Notes: generated by a model not told the origin, from the letters alone. Positions 11,513-22,035 are shown, counted from the stretch's first letter. The stretch is 64,000 nucleotides of DNA from Puccinia triticina (GCF_026914185.1 NC_070560.1:6315501-6379500), one strand, 5' to 3'. Program-made: numbers and translations.

Positions 11513-12973
11513 TCATGAACACAGCACTTTACAAGCCAACTCCTTACAATCTTGAAAAGAGATAGGGATATGCGGTAGGCTAAGTTTTGACAGCGCTTCT
11601 TGGTACCGAATTTCCATCAACTCAAGCGCAGCTTGGCACGCTTTGGACACAGAAATCCGGGGCGGATCCAGCAGAGCATTATACAACACGACTTGAGCTT
11701 CACTGAATGTCTTCTGAGGGGTCAAGCGGGCAGGACCCAGGAGAGGCAGATGCTCGCTGGTATCTTCAAATATGAGGCCATAATACCATCCAAGAAGCCC
11801 GTCAAGATCCTCGCTATTTTCGCCCAGAAGATGCACGAGTCCCTTTTCACAGAATCGGGCGTGGCAAGCATATAGGGCACCTTGAATAAAGCTGATCTTA
11901 ACGAAGAACGGTTTGATGCATTCTCTTGCTGAGCAAAATTGCAAAGTAGCCCTCAACAGAAGCTTGATGTTAGCGTTGTAATGCTTCCCGCCATCCGGTA
12001 AGCTTTCAGGAGCTTCCATGATGATTACTGGTAAGCCGTTAATCGTTTTCCCCGATGAAGTTGAACGGCACCCATGACTATACAGTCTTTGAATTTCTAT
12101 CTTTTTCTGAGCCATCATGGAATCAATTTTCTTGCATGCCTCAAGAGCTTCTGCCTTTATGTGAAGGGTCTTTTCGTCGAAGTAGGACAATTCCGGCCCT
12201 GATACAGGTTCTTTTCCGCGAGTTCTCCTTTGTTTCTTGATGTGGCAAACGGTGCTCTTGTCTGCATGTTGCTCAGTTGGTCTGCCGGCTAGGCTCTTGG
12301 TTTGCTGAGGAGGTTGGCTGACTTCTGATCTGTAATTTGTTTTCCCTATTTCTTCCCATCGTTGTTCTTGCTTCAACATACGATCTGCAGTTGATAATTT
12401 CAAGGCAAACGAGTTGATCAGTTTATCAGCATCGGCTGCAATACCAGACAGCTCGGCGTTAAGCTCACCCTTCTCTACACATATCTCACGCTTAACACTC
12501 GAATTTGGAATGGTTGGTTGGGGCTTTTGTCTGACATCCGGATTGTGAAGCCCTTGTATCTCGGTAAAAGCAATTAAAGTGAGTTATTCTTGGTCAGATT
12601 AAGCCAGCATCAAAAACTGTTGAAGTAGTAGCGCGCACACTCACCTTTCTCCATGAATCGTATGTCGGCACTGGAACCGGTGCCTGGCTCTGATCCAGTC
12701 AATCCAGTTTTATCATATTCACCAGAGGTTGGAAAATCATTGGGCAGGTTTGTATTGAGGAATTCTACAGGATTGATTCCAATCATCAACCCGTATTACC
12801 TCTTTGGTACACAACAGGCAATTATGGAGAATCTCTTCACTTGAAAGAAACTCATCTAAACTTGATACTGAGGTGGGACAGGTTGAGTGACTGACTGGCA
12901 ATGTTACTTCAGGAAACGCCGTGGTGGCCGAACTGAAGTGAACAAAGAAAAGTACTAGGGCAGTGAAAGTCAT
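11513..12973 (-). CDS. Secreted protein of unknown function, family member 1
   Basis: Three exons (12800-12973, 12645-12689, 11513-12559) give 1266 nt, 421 residues, all introns phase 0. The first exon encodes a signal peptide (MTFTALVLFFVHFSSATTA). The middle exon encodes a Pro/Val stretch, and the long third exon a helical, charged protein with a bipartite basic patch (KKQRRTRGK). The C-terminal ~100 residues (WYYGLIFEDTSEHLPLLG; FSEAQVVLYNALL) match the gene at 55353-56929 (WFYNLIF; HFPLLG; FSDPQIILHGIL), so the two are paralogs. I know no named domain for it. Secretion, lineage-restricted appearance and neighbours make it a candidate secreted effector; that role is inference. Confidence 0.75.
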
Positions 12974-13559
12974 TTTGAGATTGTAAGGCTATCTTGAGAC
13001 AATGTCTTGAGAGTGATTTCTGAAGGGACCACCACCACCACCTATCCTACTTGAAGACCTATCCGGTGCAACCCGAATGTCAGGTATTGAAAAACTGCGG
13101 ATTCGTCTCCTGTGTGTTGTTTGCTCATACCTGTTCCAGTCTTCTCATGCATTCAAAAAGACTCTCCTCCCCCCTCCCCCCCCCCATGATAGATGTACAT
13201 TGTTTATGCATACAATGGCTGTCTGGAGGGCAAAAAACTGTGAAATGTGCCAGATGTTTTAGAGAGGCCAGCTGCGGACAAAGAGACTCATGAAGTGGGC
13301 AGCTAAAAACAGAGAAATACACTAATTCGTAATTATAGCATTCCCGAACTGACTACAGAAGGGACCTGTGATTTAGGTAACTTTTTGGCCTAACTTTAAG
13401 GAAAACGCAGAAAAGACAGGCCTGGTTTAACCCTAAATCTGAGCTGGGGGCTTCGTGCGCAGGAGGAAACTTGGTGAAGTTCAGCTTTGACCTGTTTGCC
13501 CTCTCACAGCCGCGCCGTGTCAACGCCGGATGGGTCCAGCTTTGATGATTCCGGTAGAG
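12974..13559. other. Promoter region of the minus-strand secreted gene; no gene seen
   Basis: Contains a C-run (about 13171-13186) and mixed-composition sequence. No ORF is convincing. Confidence 0.35.
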
Positions 13560-13975
13560 ATTGCTTCCAGGCCACGCGATTGGACATCCTGGCACTCCTC
13601 CCGGCCCGCGAGGCTGTATCCTTGTTGACCGGGAGGAACTCCTCCCAGCCAGTATCCTCATAAACTGTGATGGTGCTTGTAGAAATGCCTCCCAGTCGAA
13701 CATCGTCAGCCGGCTGGGAGGAATGCCTCCTGGCCAACGAGGTTATACAGCCTCCTCGACCAGGAGGGACGCGGCAGGACGCGGCTTTCCAATCGGCGAG
13801 GCTAGATTCCTCGCGGTCGACGAGACGGCACAGGCTCGTGGTAGTGCCCAGGCGAAAGCTCTGCCGGTGGGGACGAGACTGTACAAGCTCGTGGACCGGA
13901 TAAAATAGCTCCCGGTCGTAGAGACTACAATCTCGTTGGCAAGGAGAGGCCAGGAGGGACTCCTGCTAATCTATG
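13560..13975. repeat. GC-rich block of dispersed inverted motifs
   Basis: Roughly 400 bp much richer in G+C than its flanks, with recurring short motifs on both strands: CTCCTCCCAG/CTGGGAGGA, GAGG(C/T)T(G/A)TA and GACCGGGAG. The outer parts (ggcactcctcccggc and gccaggagggactcc) are roughly inverted. It may be a degenerate fold-back element; no target duplication was found and no coding potential is evident. Confidence 0.4.
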
Positions 13976-14225
13976 TATGAAGCCGGTGGGGCCTGTGACC
14001 CAATCCCTTCAGTGTTCTGTGCGAGTGTTTCAGGAATCTTGAGTTGGCTGAGGTACAGCTCCAAAATCTGTTTTTGGGTTTCAGACATGGTGGGTCAAAG
14101 ATATCGGTCCAGGCCGACCATAGATAAACCATTCCGTGAAGGTAGCAGGTGAAGGCCGTACCCTACTCTCCACTATTATCTCAATCCATCATTTTCCGAG
14201 GGGCTAGAGTAGGAGCGACCACAGC

Positions 14226-15635
14226 ATGGCTGCGAGACCACGCCTTAATTCTTACAAACGCACCGCCCCCTCCCGAGCTCCCTTTTGGATGCTCAGCTGG
14301 CTAACCTGCTTATTCCTGAAGAATGTGCAATGTGCGTTCTATACGGACTCTGCCAGAACATGGCTGCCGAGGGCTCAAACGACGCAAGAAACGGTTTCCC
14401 TTCATGATTTCGTCCCTAGTGCGTTGTCGGAATCTCGTCCCACCAGCGACATCAGAACGCTTCAGCCGCCTGAATTGGATTACCTTAACAATATTGTTGA
14501 TCTTGTCAACGCCCCATGGCCGGAATCTCATCCCTTTCCCCGTGATAACATTGACAACACGCTTCCGCCACCTCAATCGGTTTACTTTCAGGATACTTTC
14601 AACTTCGCCAAACGTCCACGCCCGGAATCTCATCCCATTCACCTTGGCACCAACACACATCCACCACCTGTTCAACAAGAGCGGCAAATCGACCTAGATG
14701 AACTCGGCACCCCAGTGATGAAAAAGATGAAAACCTCAAGCGGGGTTGATGATCCTCCATTTGAAATCGTCAATTCTAAGCGGCCAGGGGAAAGTGACAG
14801 ACAACTGGTATTCGAAGCCATCCGAAGTTTGAAAAAAACCAACGGGATCAGATTAATTGGTAACGAACGGGAAGGCCAATACAAGATGCTTGAGATAAGG
14901 GAGGATCAAATTAGCAACTTCCTTTTTCGAGTGGAAAAGAGAGGAAGAAGCCTAGACCCCTTTCTTCAAATTGGCATGGTTAGGCCACCAGGAATGGAAC
15001 CGAAAGAATTCAACCGAAAACAGCAAGACAGAAGGTGGAGTGCTGTGTCACTATTCATGAAGGAAGCCAACAACAGGAAGAAGAAAGTGTGGTCGCTCTA
15101 CACTGATCGTGTTATCCCGCAGTTCGAAAATCTGACGAAGCAGCTTGAAGAAAAAATTAGCAGGACATACTCTGGATCACAGGAGACATACTTACTAGAC
15201 GACTTGGAACGCACCCTGCAAATACTACCTGTCTACTTGTTCCACGTCGATTTAATCAATACACTCATTCCAGCTCAAGAGGTGAAGACCAAAGGTGCGA
15301 CTACATTGCAATCGCAGAGGCAAGCAGCTGGGGAGCAGTTTTTTAAGTACATAAGCGAACTTATTGAACACCCATGCCTGATAGAAGGAACAGCTCGTAG
15401 AAAGGATAGATTAAGATTGTACACAAAGAACTTAGGTAAAAAAAACGTTATTCCTGGCTTTTATTGGACCATCATAGAGAAATGGATCAATTCCTCAAGA
15501 ACTTCATTAGCATCTGAAATTTCTACTGGTTCTAACAAAGACGAATTACCGCACACTTTGAAGTACTTGATCAATGAAATCTTCAGCTGTTATGTAGAAC
15601 AGTTCTCTCACAAGCCCATAATTACTCTTCATTGA
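14226..15635 (+). CDS. Secreted protein of unknown function with tandem PESHP-type repeats
   Basis: Single exon, 469 residues. A hydrophobic segment near residues 22-36 (FWMLSWLTCLFLKNVQC) fits a signal peptide after a long basic n-region; the inner Met within it is an alternative start giving a more typical leader. Residues ~60-155 hold three degenerate units of about 33 residues, each with an ESRP/PESHP core (SALSESRPTSD, APWPESHPFPRD, KRPRPESHPIHL). Then come PPFEIVNSKRPGESDRQ, similar to PPEFLKRKRVPGESDYQ in the protein at 55353-56929, and a mostly helical C-terminal half. No known domain or catalytic motif is recognised. Grouping it with the other secreted genes rests on that short motif only. 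Candidate effector by inference. Confidence 0.7.
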   Translation: MAARPRLNSYKRTAPSRAPFWMLSWLTCLFLKNVQCAFYTDSARTWLPRAQTTQETVSLHDFVPSALSESRPTSDIRTLQPPELDYLNNIVDLVNAPWPESHPFPRDNIDNTLPPPQSVYFQDTFNFAKRPRPESHPIHLGTNTHPPPVQQERQIDLDELGTPVMKKMKTSSGVDDPPFEIVNSKRPGESDRQLVFEAIRSLKKTNGIRLIGNEREGQYKMLEIREDQISNFLFRVEKRGRSLDPFLQIGMVRPPGMEPKEFNRKQQDRRWSAVSLFMKEANNRKKKVWSLYTDRVIPQFENLTKQLEEKISRTYSGSQETYLLDDLERTLQILPVYLFHVDLINTLIPAQEVKTKGATTLQSQRQAAGEQFFKYISELIEHPCLIEGTARRKDRLRLYTKNLGKKNVIPGFYWTIIEKWINSSRTSLASEISTGSNKDELPHTLKYLINEIFSCYVEQFSHKPIITLH

Positions 15636-16311
15636 AGATCCCTTTTACAAAAGTTAGATTTATATCAGTGAAATTTTCTTTTCTTCCAATTGCCTTTCTG
15701 ATATAAGAAAAATTCACCCGGCCTATCACCCATTGTTTTGCCAAAAAAATGAACTGGATTTTCAGGGAGTTAAAACAAAGAGAAAATGAGCTTTTTTTTT
15801 GGAATTTTAGCACAACAACTCTGATATATACATTCAAAGTGTCCCAAAGCAATTGCGTAAGAAGTAAATAGCCGACTGATCATCTGTGTGTTGCCGGAGC
15901 ATATTGATCTGTCCATGTGGCTCCGACCACAGGTCGCAGGATTGCTTGTCCCTTGGCCAACTTGAGTTTGTACAACCTCCCAATGTGGCCGCCGTTGGAT
16001 TCACGGGTCACACACTTTCACTGACACAGGCAATCCATTTTCAAGCAAAAAGTTTTGTGAAACTGTACAATGTAGACTGCAGTACATTGGGTGGACCAGG
16101 GTAGACCGCCTGATACGCAAATTGACATCATCACAAAAAGATGGTGAAATACAATCGGCGATCATACGTTGCGAGAAGACGCTTGATAGGTTTGGTAAGG
16201 CACCAGGATCGTAGCTACTGAAGGGCAGGGGGAAGTCAGGGGTCTATGATAGCGGTAAAGCTTTCGAAAATCCACCGACCAGTGAACAGGTTATGCTTGA
16301 ATGAAAGAGCA
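15636..16311. other. Intergenic; no gene seen
   Basis: AT-rich sequence between the convergent genes ending at 15635 (plus) and 16312 (minus). It probably contains both 3' ends. No repeat or RNA gene recognised. Confidence 0.35.
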
Positions 16312-16556
16312 TCAGCAACCGTGTCTGCACGACGGCTGGCATGAGCCGTCCGGCGGGCAGCGAGAACAACAATTGTACACAAATGACTTTTTGATGTAAT
16401 GAAAGAAAATATAACTTAGAAGGTCAGCAGGGATTTTCTAGCCGTTTCTAACTTCAAAGGACGAAGAGATTGAAGGCTCACATTGGGGTGGGGGTTCAGC
16501 GCCGTAGCGTTCTGGAGTAGACAAAAAGCCACGATGACGATGATGGATGAGCGCAT
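16312..16556 (-). CDS. Small cysteine-rich secreted protein (66 aa)
   Basis: Too short for ordinary ORF calling. Exon 1 (16482-16556) encodes a clear signal peptide, MRSSIIVIVAFCLLQNATA, followed by LNPHPN. A 44-nt GT-AG intron (16438-16481) joins it in phase 0 to exon 2 (16312-16437). Exon 2 ends in CCSRCPPDGSCQPSCRHGC, seven cysteines in 19 residues, then a stop. Without splicing, a different 46-residue product without the Cys tail results. A signal peptide, length under 100 residues and a Cys-dense tail form the classic profile of a fungal apoplastic effector or defensive peptide; the role is inferred. The intron is very short, but another gene here (55353-56929) uses a 46-nt intron. Transcript data would settle the model. 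Confidence 0.55.
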
Positions 16557-16806
16557 GTTGTCACTTGATGATTGTTTGAATGGAGAGTAGTTTGGGACTT
16601 GATGGATGATGCTGGGGATACAGTTTGGTTGACCGTGACCTTTCTATACTTTTGACGATGGGATGATTGGGAATGATGCTGCCGCTGGGAGTCCGTCCGG
16701 CGCGAGCAAATGATCAGCGGAAAACACAATACCGGCGGTGCTAGGCGGTGCCTTTCATTGTGAGATATCCAATCAAACAACATACAATCAATATGTAAAT
16801 ATGTGT

Positions 16807-16904
16807 GTAATAAAAAGTCCCTCACGCCTGCAAGTTCTTAACCAAATCCCTCTATTGGAGGGGGGACTTTTGGAGGTCGCTTCGCTCCCCCGAGGAGGGA
16901 CTTA
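16807..16904. repeat. GC-hairpin fold-back repeat, copy 1
   Basis: Bounded by inverted AAGTCCCTC and GAGGGACTT, with an internal GC-rich hairpin (ggaggtcgcttcgctccc). A related structure lies at 22036-22112. Non-coding; mobility not shown. Confidence 0.45.
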
Positions 16905-17099
16905 CCCAAGTTAGCTACAAGCTCCTACCAAAGCTACTGCTAGGGTGGAATTTTGTGGGGGCCTTTTGTCCAAGTTCAAGCAGAACTCTTCTCAGGGTTT
17001 GTGACATGACACGCGGATGGGCCCTTGTGCCCAACGGATGTCTGCAACCTGAAAAAAAAGATGCACATCAACATCCACTAGCTTAACTAAGCCTCTCGA
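16905..17099. other. Left flank of Gyp-1; no gene seen
   Basis: Short non-coding stretch. The bases TAAGCCTCTC just left of the insertion pair with GAGAGGCTTA on the far side of Gyp-1 (about 21336-21345). The element therefore landed inside a GC-rich hairpin. Confidence 0.4.
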
Positions 17100-17104
17100 A
17101 CGGA

Positions 17105-17401
17105 TGTGAGACCCCCCTTGAGGCCTCACAAGCAGGGATTACATAATCCACTCGTCAGACTCTTAGACTCGGAATCCCCGCGCCCTCCTAGCTCAGCAGA
17201 GAGAAGCTAACCTCTCTCCTGGGCTAGGTGAGCATTTTTCCTTCTTCCTTATCTTCAGTTGTATTAGAGAGAGAAGCTAACCTCTCTCCTGGGCTAGCTC
17301 TTGCAATATAAGTGGTTCCTAGAAAAGTCTCTCCTTGGCTTCGAGCCAACGTGCCAACCCTGATAAGCGCCCAGTGAAGAGTCCCAGAGCGGACTCTTAC
17401 A
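17105..17401 (+). repeat. 5' LTR of Gyp-1 (297 bp)
   Basis: Begins TGTGAGACCC and ends GACTCTTACA. It holds two copies of an AGAGAAGCTAACCTCTCT hairpin unit. No base difference from the 3' LTR was seen by eye. Confidence 0.92.
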
Positions 17402-17427
17402 CTTTTTTTTTCTTGACACCACTTTTC

Positions 17428-18129
17428 ATGGATCCTTTCGCGATGGATCCCTTGACCTCGTCTTCCGCTACAAGCAACTCGGCTTTGACCTCGTCCTCGT
17501 CTTCGTCACCTCCCAAATCTTCCATCGACCTCGATCCCTCCTTAAACCCCAATAAACCAGCGCGAGTAATCATCGAACTCCAAATCGAGGGACGCTATTT
17601 CAGAGCTCTTATTGACACGGGATCCAAAATTGATCTTATTTCAGATTGGGCAGTTGATGAATCTTTTCTCGAACGTCGCCCCCTTGCTAGGCCGAGTCAA
17701 ATCAGGTTAGCGCTTGGGGATGGAACAGCGAGACCCCTCTCAATTCTTCACTTTGTTGCTACATCTTTACGGACAATCCAACCGGTCAGGGTCTTCAATG
17801 ACGTTTCCCTGCGGGTTGGCCCGGTCCTCGGCGATTTTGATCTCATTCTAGGCACGCCGTTCCTGCATCGACATGGCCTGCAAGTTTCGGTCAAAGACCA
17901 GTCTATATTTTGTTCCAGATCCGGTCTGTCTTTCCCGGATTATCGCGCAGCTTCATTGGAACCCGCCGCGGTAGACGCCATCACAGATCAGTATCCGTGC
18001 GATGTAAGACTCAAAAGTGGTAATGAAACCCTTTTGCTGAATGGTGAAGGGTATGATGGAGTTGCAAGCTCTGCCCTTCTGTTATCAGTCAACAAGACCC
18101 ACCAAGCTCAGCTTGGCAAGTTTTATTAA
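17428..18129 (+). pseudogene. Gyp-1 aspartic protease ORF
   Basis: Starts 27 bp after the LTR with a short Ser-rich leader in place of Gag. The retropepsin has an intact active site (ALIDTGSKIDLIS) and the second signature (LILGTPFLHRHGL). The frame ends at 18129 where the following insertion begins. An upstream in-frame start within the LTR (17335) is possible but would make the LTR coding. Confidence 0.8.
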
Positions 18130-18880
18130 GTGATAGGTCTGGTCTGTTCCAGATGAAATCTGTTTGACTGGCAACGTGTAAGTGTTTCAATTACTTTGTT
18201 ATAAGGGTTGAAATGTTGTTATAAGGGTTGATTTATTGTTATAAGGGTTTTAGGATTTGAGTGTGGATGAGTGTTGGGTGACTTGTGAGTTCTGGGTGAG
18301 GAACTGGGGAGCAGGCCACTGGGGGTGGAGAGAGCTCCTTTTATAGACAAAAGGGGGAGCCCCTGAGGGGCTTGTGGGTTAGGGTTTCAGCTAATCTAGA
18401 CAACAGGGTGAGGGATTTTAGCTGGTGGGAGTAGATACAAATGATGTCATAACCCCTCAGGGGCACATGAATGGTGTCAGAATATACAACAGAACATTCT
18501 AATGCATGCATGAGGTAACAGTAGACTGCATGAGCTGTCATACAGGGGGAATTAGTGTATACACAAAGTCTGAGGCTGCAGAAACAGTGTAAATGATGTC
18601 ATACTATGTATATAAAGGAGTGTATGTAGTTAATATGTAATGAGTGTAGCCTGACAGGGAGATGTATGTTTGTATCCTGTGATATGTATAAGTGTACTAC
18701 TGTGAAACTCGGGTTGGGGCAGATGACAGCTGGGTTACTGGGGCTGGCCGTGTGATATGTGTCCATGAGGTGTAACTTCCACACTAGAGGGGGTCCAGGG
18801 GTGCTTCCAGTGGTGACTAAGGGTAAAATTGGCCGTAGAATCCATTTCTGGGGTCCATTTGATGGTATCTTGAGGCCTAG
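18130..18880. mobile_element. ~750-bp non-coding insertion inside Gyp-1 pol (LTR-like, unclassified)
   Basis: Separates protease from RT in what should be one frame. It carries three TTATAAGGGTT repeats near 18200-18255 and a TATA-like ccttttataga (about 18332). T-rich words (ttttatt/tttttatttt) at both edges may be a target duplication. Similar TTATAAGGGT words occur inverted in the insertion at 43547-51128, hinting at related LTRs. A retained intron was considered and thought less likely. Confidence 0.45.
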
Positions 18881-18891
18881 TATGAGTAATT

Positions 18892-19735
18892 ATGTGGCAT
18901 AGAAAAAACTTTTTATTTTTCCACTTTTCCGTCTACCACAGCGAGGCATCAGAGAAGCAGATTCTTCGAGAATTCGCCGACCTCTTTCCAGAAGACATAC
19001 CAGCGGTAACGGAGGATTTGGATGAATCTGGCCCAACGAACGGACCTTCCTTTCCTGCGAAAATTCAGGATGCGGTTTCACGAACCCGCCACAAGATTAT
19101 CTTAACCGATCCTGCCGCCGTCATTAATGAACGTCAGTTCCCCTATCCGCCCAAGCATCTCGCGGCGTGGAGGGTACTGCTCAACCAGCACATCAAAGCA
19201 GGACGGATCCGGCGCTCGACCAGCCAATACGCGTCCCCGAGCTTGATCATTCCTAAGAAAGACCCGACAGCCTTACCACAATGGGTATGCGATTACCGCA
19301 AACTCAACAGCCTCACGGTCCGCGACCGTTCTCCTCTACCTAACGTCGACAAACTGGTCCTATTGCTAGCTTCCGGAAAGGTTTTTTCCATTCTTGATCA
19401 GACCAACGCGTTTTTTCAAACACGCATGCGCGAGGAGGACATACCACTAACGGCAGTAAAAACCCCATGGGGACTCATGGAGTGGGTTGTCATGCCGATG
19501 GGTCTCACTAATGCCCCGGCAACCCACCAGGCTCGACTCGAAGAAGCTCTTGGCGACCTCATCAACAATATTTGTGTCGTCTATCTTGATGACATTGTCA
19601 TTTTCTCCAACTCATTTGCGGAACACGAACAACACGTTTGCAAGGTTCTCCACAAGCTCCGGGCTGCTAATTTGTATTGTAGCCCCAAAAAGACCAAACT
19701 ATTCCCCCACCTTGAAACACTCTATCTTGACTGGT
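18892..19735 (+). pseudogene. Gyp-1 reverse transcriptase (truncated)
   Basis: Ty3-type RT fingers and palm: YASPSLIIPKKDPTALPQWVCDYRKLN, abbreviated here to its DYRKLN core, then FSILDQTNAFFQTRM, MPMGLTNAPATHQ and the catalytic VVYLDDIVIFS. The frame is lost after KKTKLFPHLETL, where the RT thumb should continue. The connection and RNase H domains are absent. The final RT metal-binding site (YLDD) is intact, but the first aspartate motif reads ILDQTNAFF, slightly unlike the usual DL.SGYHQ. Confidence 0.85.
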
Positions 19736-21040
19736 TATGCCCACGACCAGTTCTGCATTGCCTTACGCGATGCCCTACCTCTTCGCACAGACTGCGTGGA
19801 AGAAGATGGGCTGCTATTTATTGATGGCCGCCTCGTCATTCCCGCAAATTTTGAGCTCCGGAGAAAGCTGATCAACGAGGCTCACCACCGATTGGGCCAT
19901 CTGGGATTTCTCAAGACTACACACGAACTTCGCCGCGATTTTTTTTGGCCACGGATGTCAACGGACATTCGACAACTCCTTGAACGATGTGAGACTTGCC
20001 AACGCACTAAAGCACCTACCACGGCCCCTGCGGGCAAGATGTTGACGCCATCCTTCCCTCAACAACCTTTGACGGACATCGCCATCAACTTTGTTGGCCC
20101 TCTCAAGAAAGCGACCCATTATGATATGATTCTGACCTGTACATGCCGACTGTCAGGTTTTGTCCAAATTATTCCAGTCCTCCAGACAGACACTGCTGAA
20201 AAGACCGCCAGCCGGTTCTTCAACGGCTGGATCGCTTGTTTTGGGCCACCCTCGTCAATAATCAGCGACCGCAACAAAGCCTGGACTTCTCGTTTCTGGA
20301 AGGCTCTCATGTCTAGGCTCAACATTGGTTTCCATATGACAACCTCGTTTCATCCTCAAGCAGACGGACGTAGCGAACGATCAAACAAGACCATTGGACA
20401 GGTCTTACGTGCTTTTATCTCGAAACGGCCGGGCAAATGGCTTGAGACTCTTCCTGCTGTCGAATACGCGCTGAACTCGGCTACCAACGTTGCCACGGGG
20501 TTTAGTCCCTTTGAGCTTTTGTATGGCCTTAGGCCGTCCCTCTTCCCCACCCGTCCTGCCCCACTTACAGATACTCTCCCCGATCTCCCGGCCCTCGATA
20601 AATGGTTGAAGCTACAAGAAGATGTCTGGGCGGAAGCACGGGACAATCTTTGTTCTAGTCGGATTCGACAGGCAGTTCAACATAACAAACATCGTACGGA
20701 TCCCCCGCCTCTGTCCATCGGCACGCCTGTTCTTCTGAATTCTGCTGATTGGCGAGGAAAACACCAAGGAGGCGTCGACAAGTTGAAGGACCGATTCGAG
20801 GGTCCTTACATCATCACCAAACTTTTCAACAACGGTCAGAACATTGCTCTGGATCTTCCAAACGGCGACAAACGCCACCCGGTTTTCCGCATCTCCAAGA
20901 TCAAACGATTCCGACCAGCCTCGACTCACACTCTGGAGTCTCCTGTGAACACTGCCAATACTGTTCGACTGTTGCCTCTGTCTTATAGGGGGGGAGACTG
21001 TGAGACCCCCCTTGAGGCCTCACAAGCAGGGATTACATAA
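19735..21040 (+). pseudogene. Gyp-1 integrase
   Basis: In a different frame from RT, joined at the deletion. It has an HHCC zinc finger (HRLGHLGFLKTTHELRRDFF and CETCQRTKAP) and a DDE core (DIAINFVGPL; IISDRNKAW; a glutamate in HPQADGRSERSNKTI). A C-terminal region with GTPVLLNSADWRGKH and KLKDRFEGPYIITKL, a GPY/F-like module, runs into the 3' LTR. The open frame is unbroken, which fits the youth of the element, but it has no intact upstream partner. Confidence 0.85.
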
Positions 21041-21295
21041 TCCACTCGTCAGACTCTTAGACTCGGAATCCCCGCGCCCTCCTAGCTCAGCAGAGAGAAG
21101 CTAACCTCTCTCCTGGGCTAGGTGAGCATTTTTCCTTCTTCCTTATCTTCAGTTGTATTAGAGAGAGAAGCTAACCTCTCTCCTGGGCTAGCTCTTGCAA
21201 TATAAGTGGTTCCTAGAAAAGTCTCTCCTTGGCTTCGAGCCAACGTGCCAACCCTGATAAGCGCCCAGTGAAGAGTCCCAGAGCGGACTCTTACA
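20999..21295 (+). repeat. 3' LTR of Gyp-1 (297 bp)
   Basis: Same length as the 5' LTR with no difference seen by eye; followed by the duplicated ACGGA. Confidence 0.92.
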
Positions 21296-21532
21296 ACGGA
21301 GGGTCCGGGGGACCCCGCCCAGAGGGCTCTCCGCAGGAGAGGCTTACGCCTAATGTCTGAAGTCTGGCAGGGAAAGGAAGGATATTCAACCCCAAAACCA
21401 CTAAATAATTATTTACAAATCAGCAAAATATGTACAAAAAAAACCAAATAGCCAGTTTCATTGGCAATGCTCCCTCACCCAAAATTTTGAGCAAAAAGCT
21501 CCAAAACTGATTAAATGAATCCTGAAGGATAT

Positions 21533-21667
21533 TAGCACTGTTCACGTAAGAAATCTATGACCATGTGAGAGATATACATCAGCATACTTTCCCAGCCAAA
21601 TTGGCTGGCACAATGGGATAAACTTTATTTCAATCTTGCTGATGTTTAGCTTACGTGAACAGTGCTA
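21533..21667. mobile_element. 135-bp MITE with perfect 18-bp terminal inverted repeats
   Basis: TAGCACTGTTCACGTAAG at the left is the exact reverse complement of the right end. The flanks allow a TA or ATT target duplication (att/att), so Tc1/mariner or PIF/Harbinger origin cannot be separated. Non-coding. Confidence 0.75.
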
Positions 21668-22035
21668 TTACATTGCTCTGAAGATCCATTTTTGGATTTT
21701 CTGATAATATGCACAATTGAATTTCCTATCTGCAACAAAATGCAACACTAAATGTGGAGGATCTGCGGGTTTGCGGATCCAAAAATCCACCAGGCATGAT
21801 GGTTGCACATCCTTAGTTTACCTTTCTTCATGTTTTTTTCATTTATTTTTAAAACATTAGTACAGTGCAAATGGTTTGGATTGAGGAGATGAGACCGGTG
21901 CCAAATGAAAGCTGAGGTCCAGAAGTATCTTTTGGCTCTGGGGCAGGTCCACAGGACCTGAGGGGGAGGCTGGCTGAGGCTTAATATTTTCCCTCCAGCC
22001 ATTTGTGATTTCTTTCCCAGCCAAAATTTTGACAT

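Larger units (their letters stand above)
17105..21295 (+). mobile_element. Gyp-1: young, gag-less, RNase H-deleted Ty3 (Metaviridae-type) element
   Basis: A complete LTR pair flanked by the 5-bp duplication ACGGA (17100-17104 and 21296-21300). A polypurine tract (aggggggggagac, 20986-20998) abuts the 3' LTR. The coding order is protease, reverse transcriptase, integrase, as in Ty3. There is no Gag or zinc knuckle between the 5' LTR and protease, and the interval from the RT thumb through RNase H is deleted. A ~760-bp non-coding insertion separates protease from RT. No match to a tRNA 3' end is seen after the 5' LTR. Read by eye, the two LTRs show no difference, implying very recent movement using proteins supplied in trans. 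Confidence 0.9.

Noticed and set aside
18130..18891. Reading the 760-bp gap in Gyp-1 as a spliceosomal intron
   Set aside because: The right edge has a good acceptor, but a retroelement should lose spliced introns on copying, the left edge lacks a clear donor, and the content looks LTR-like.
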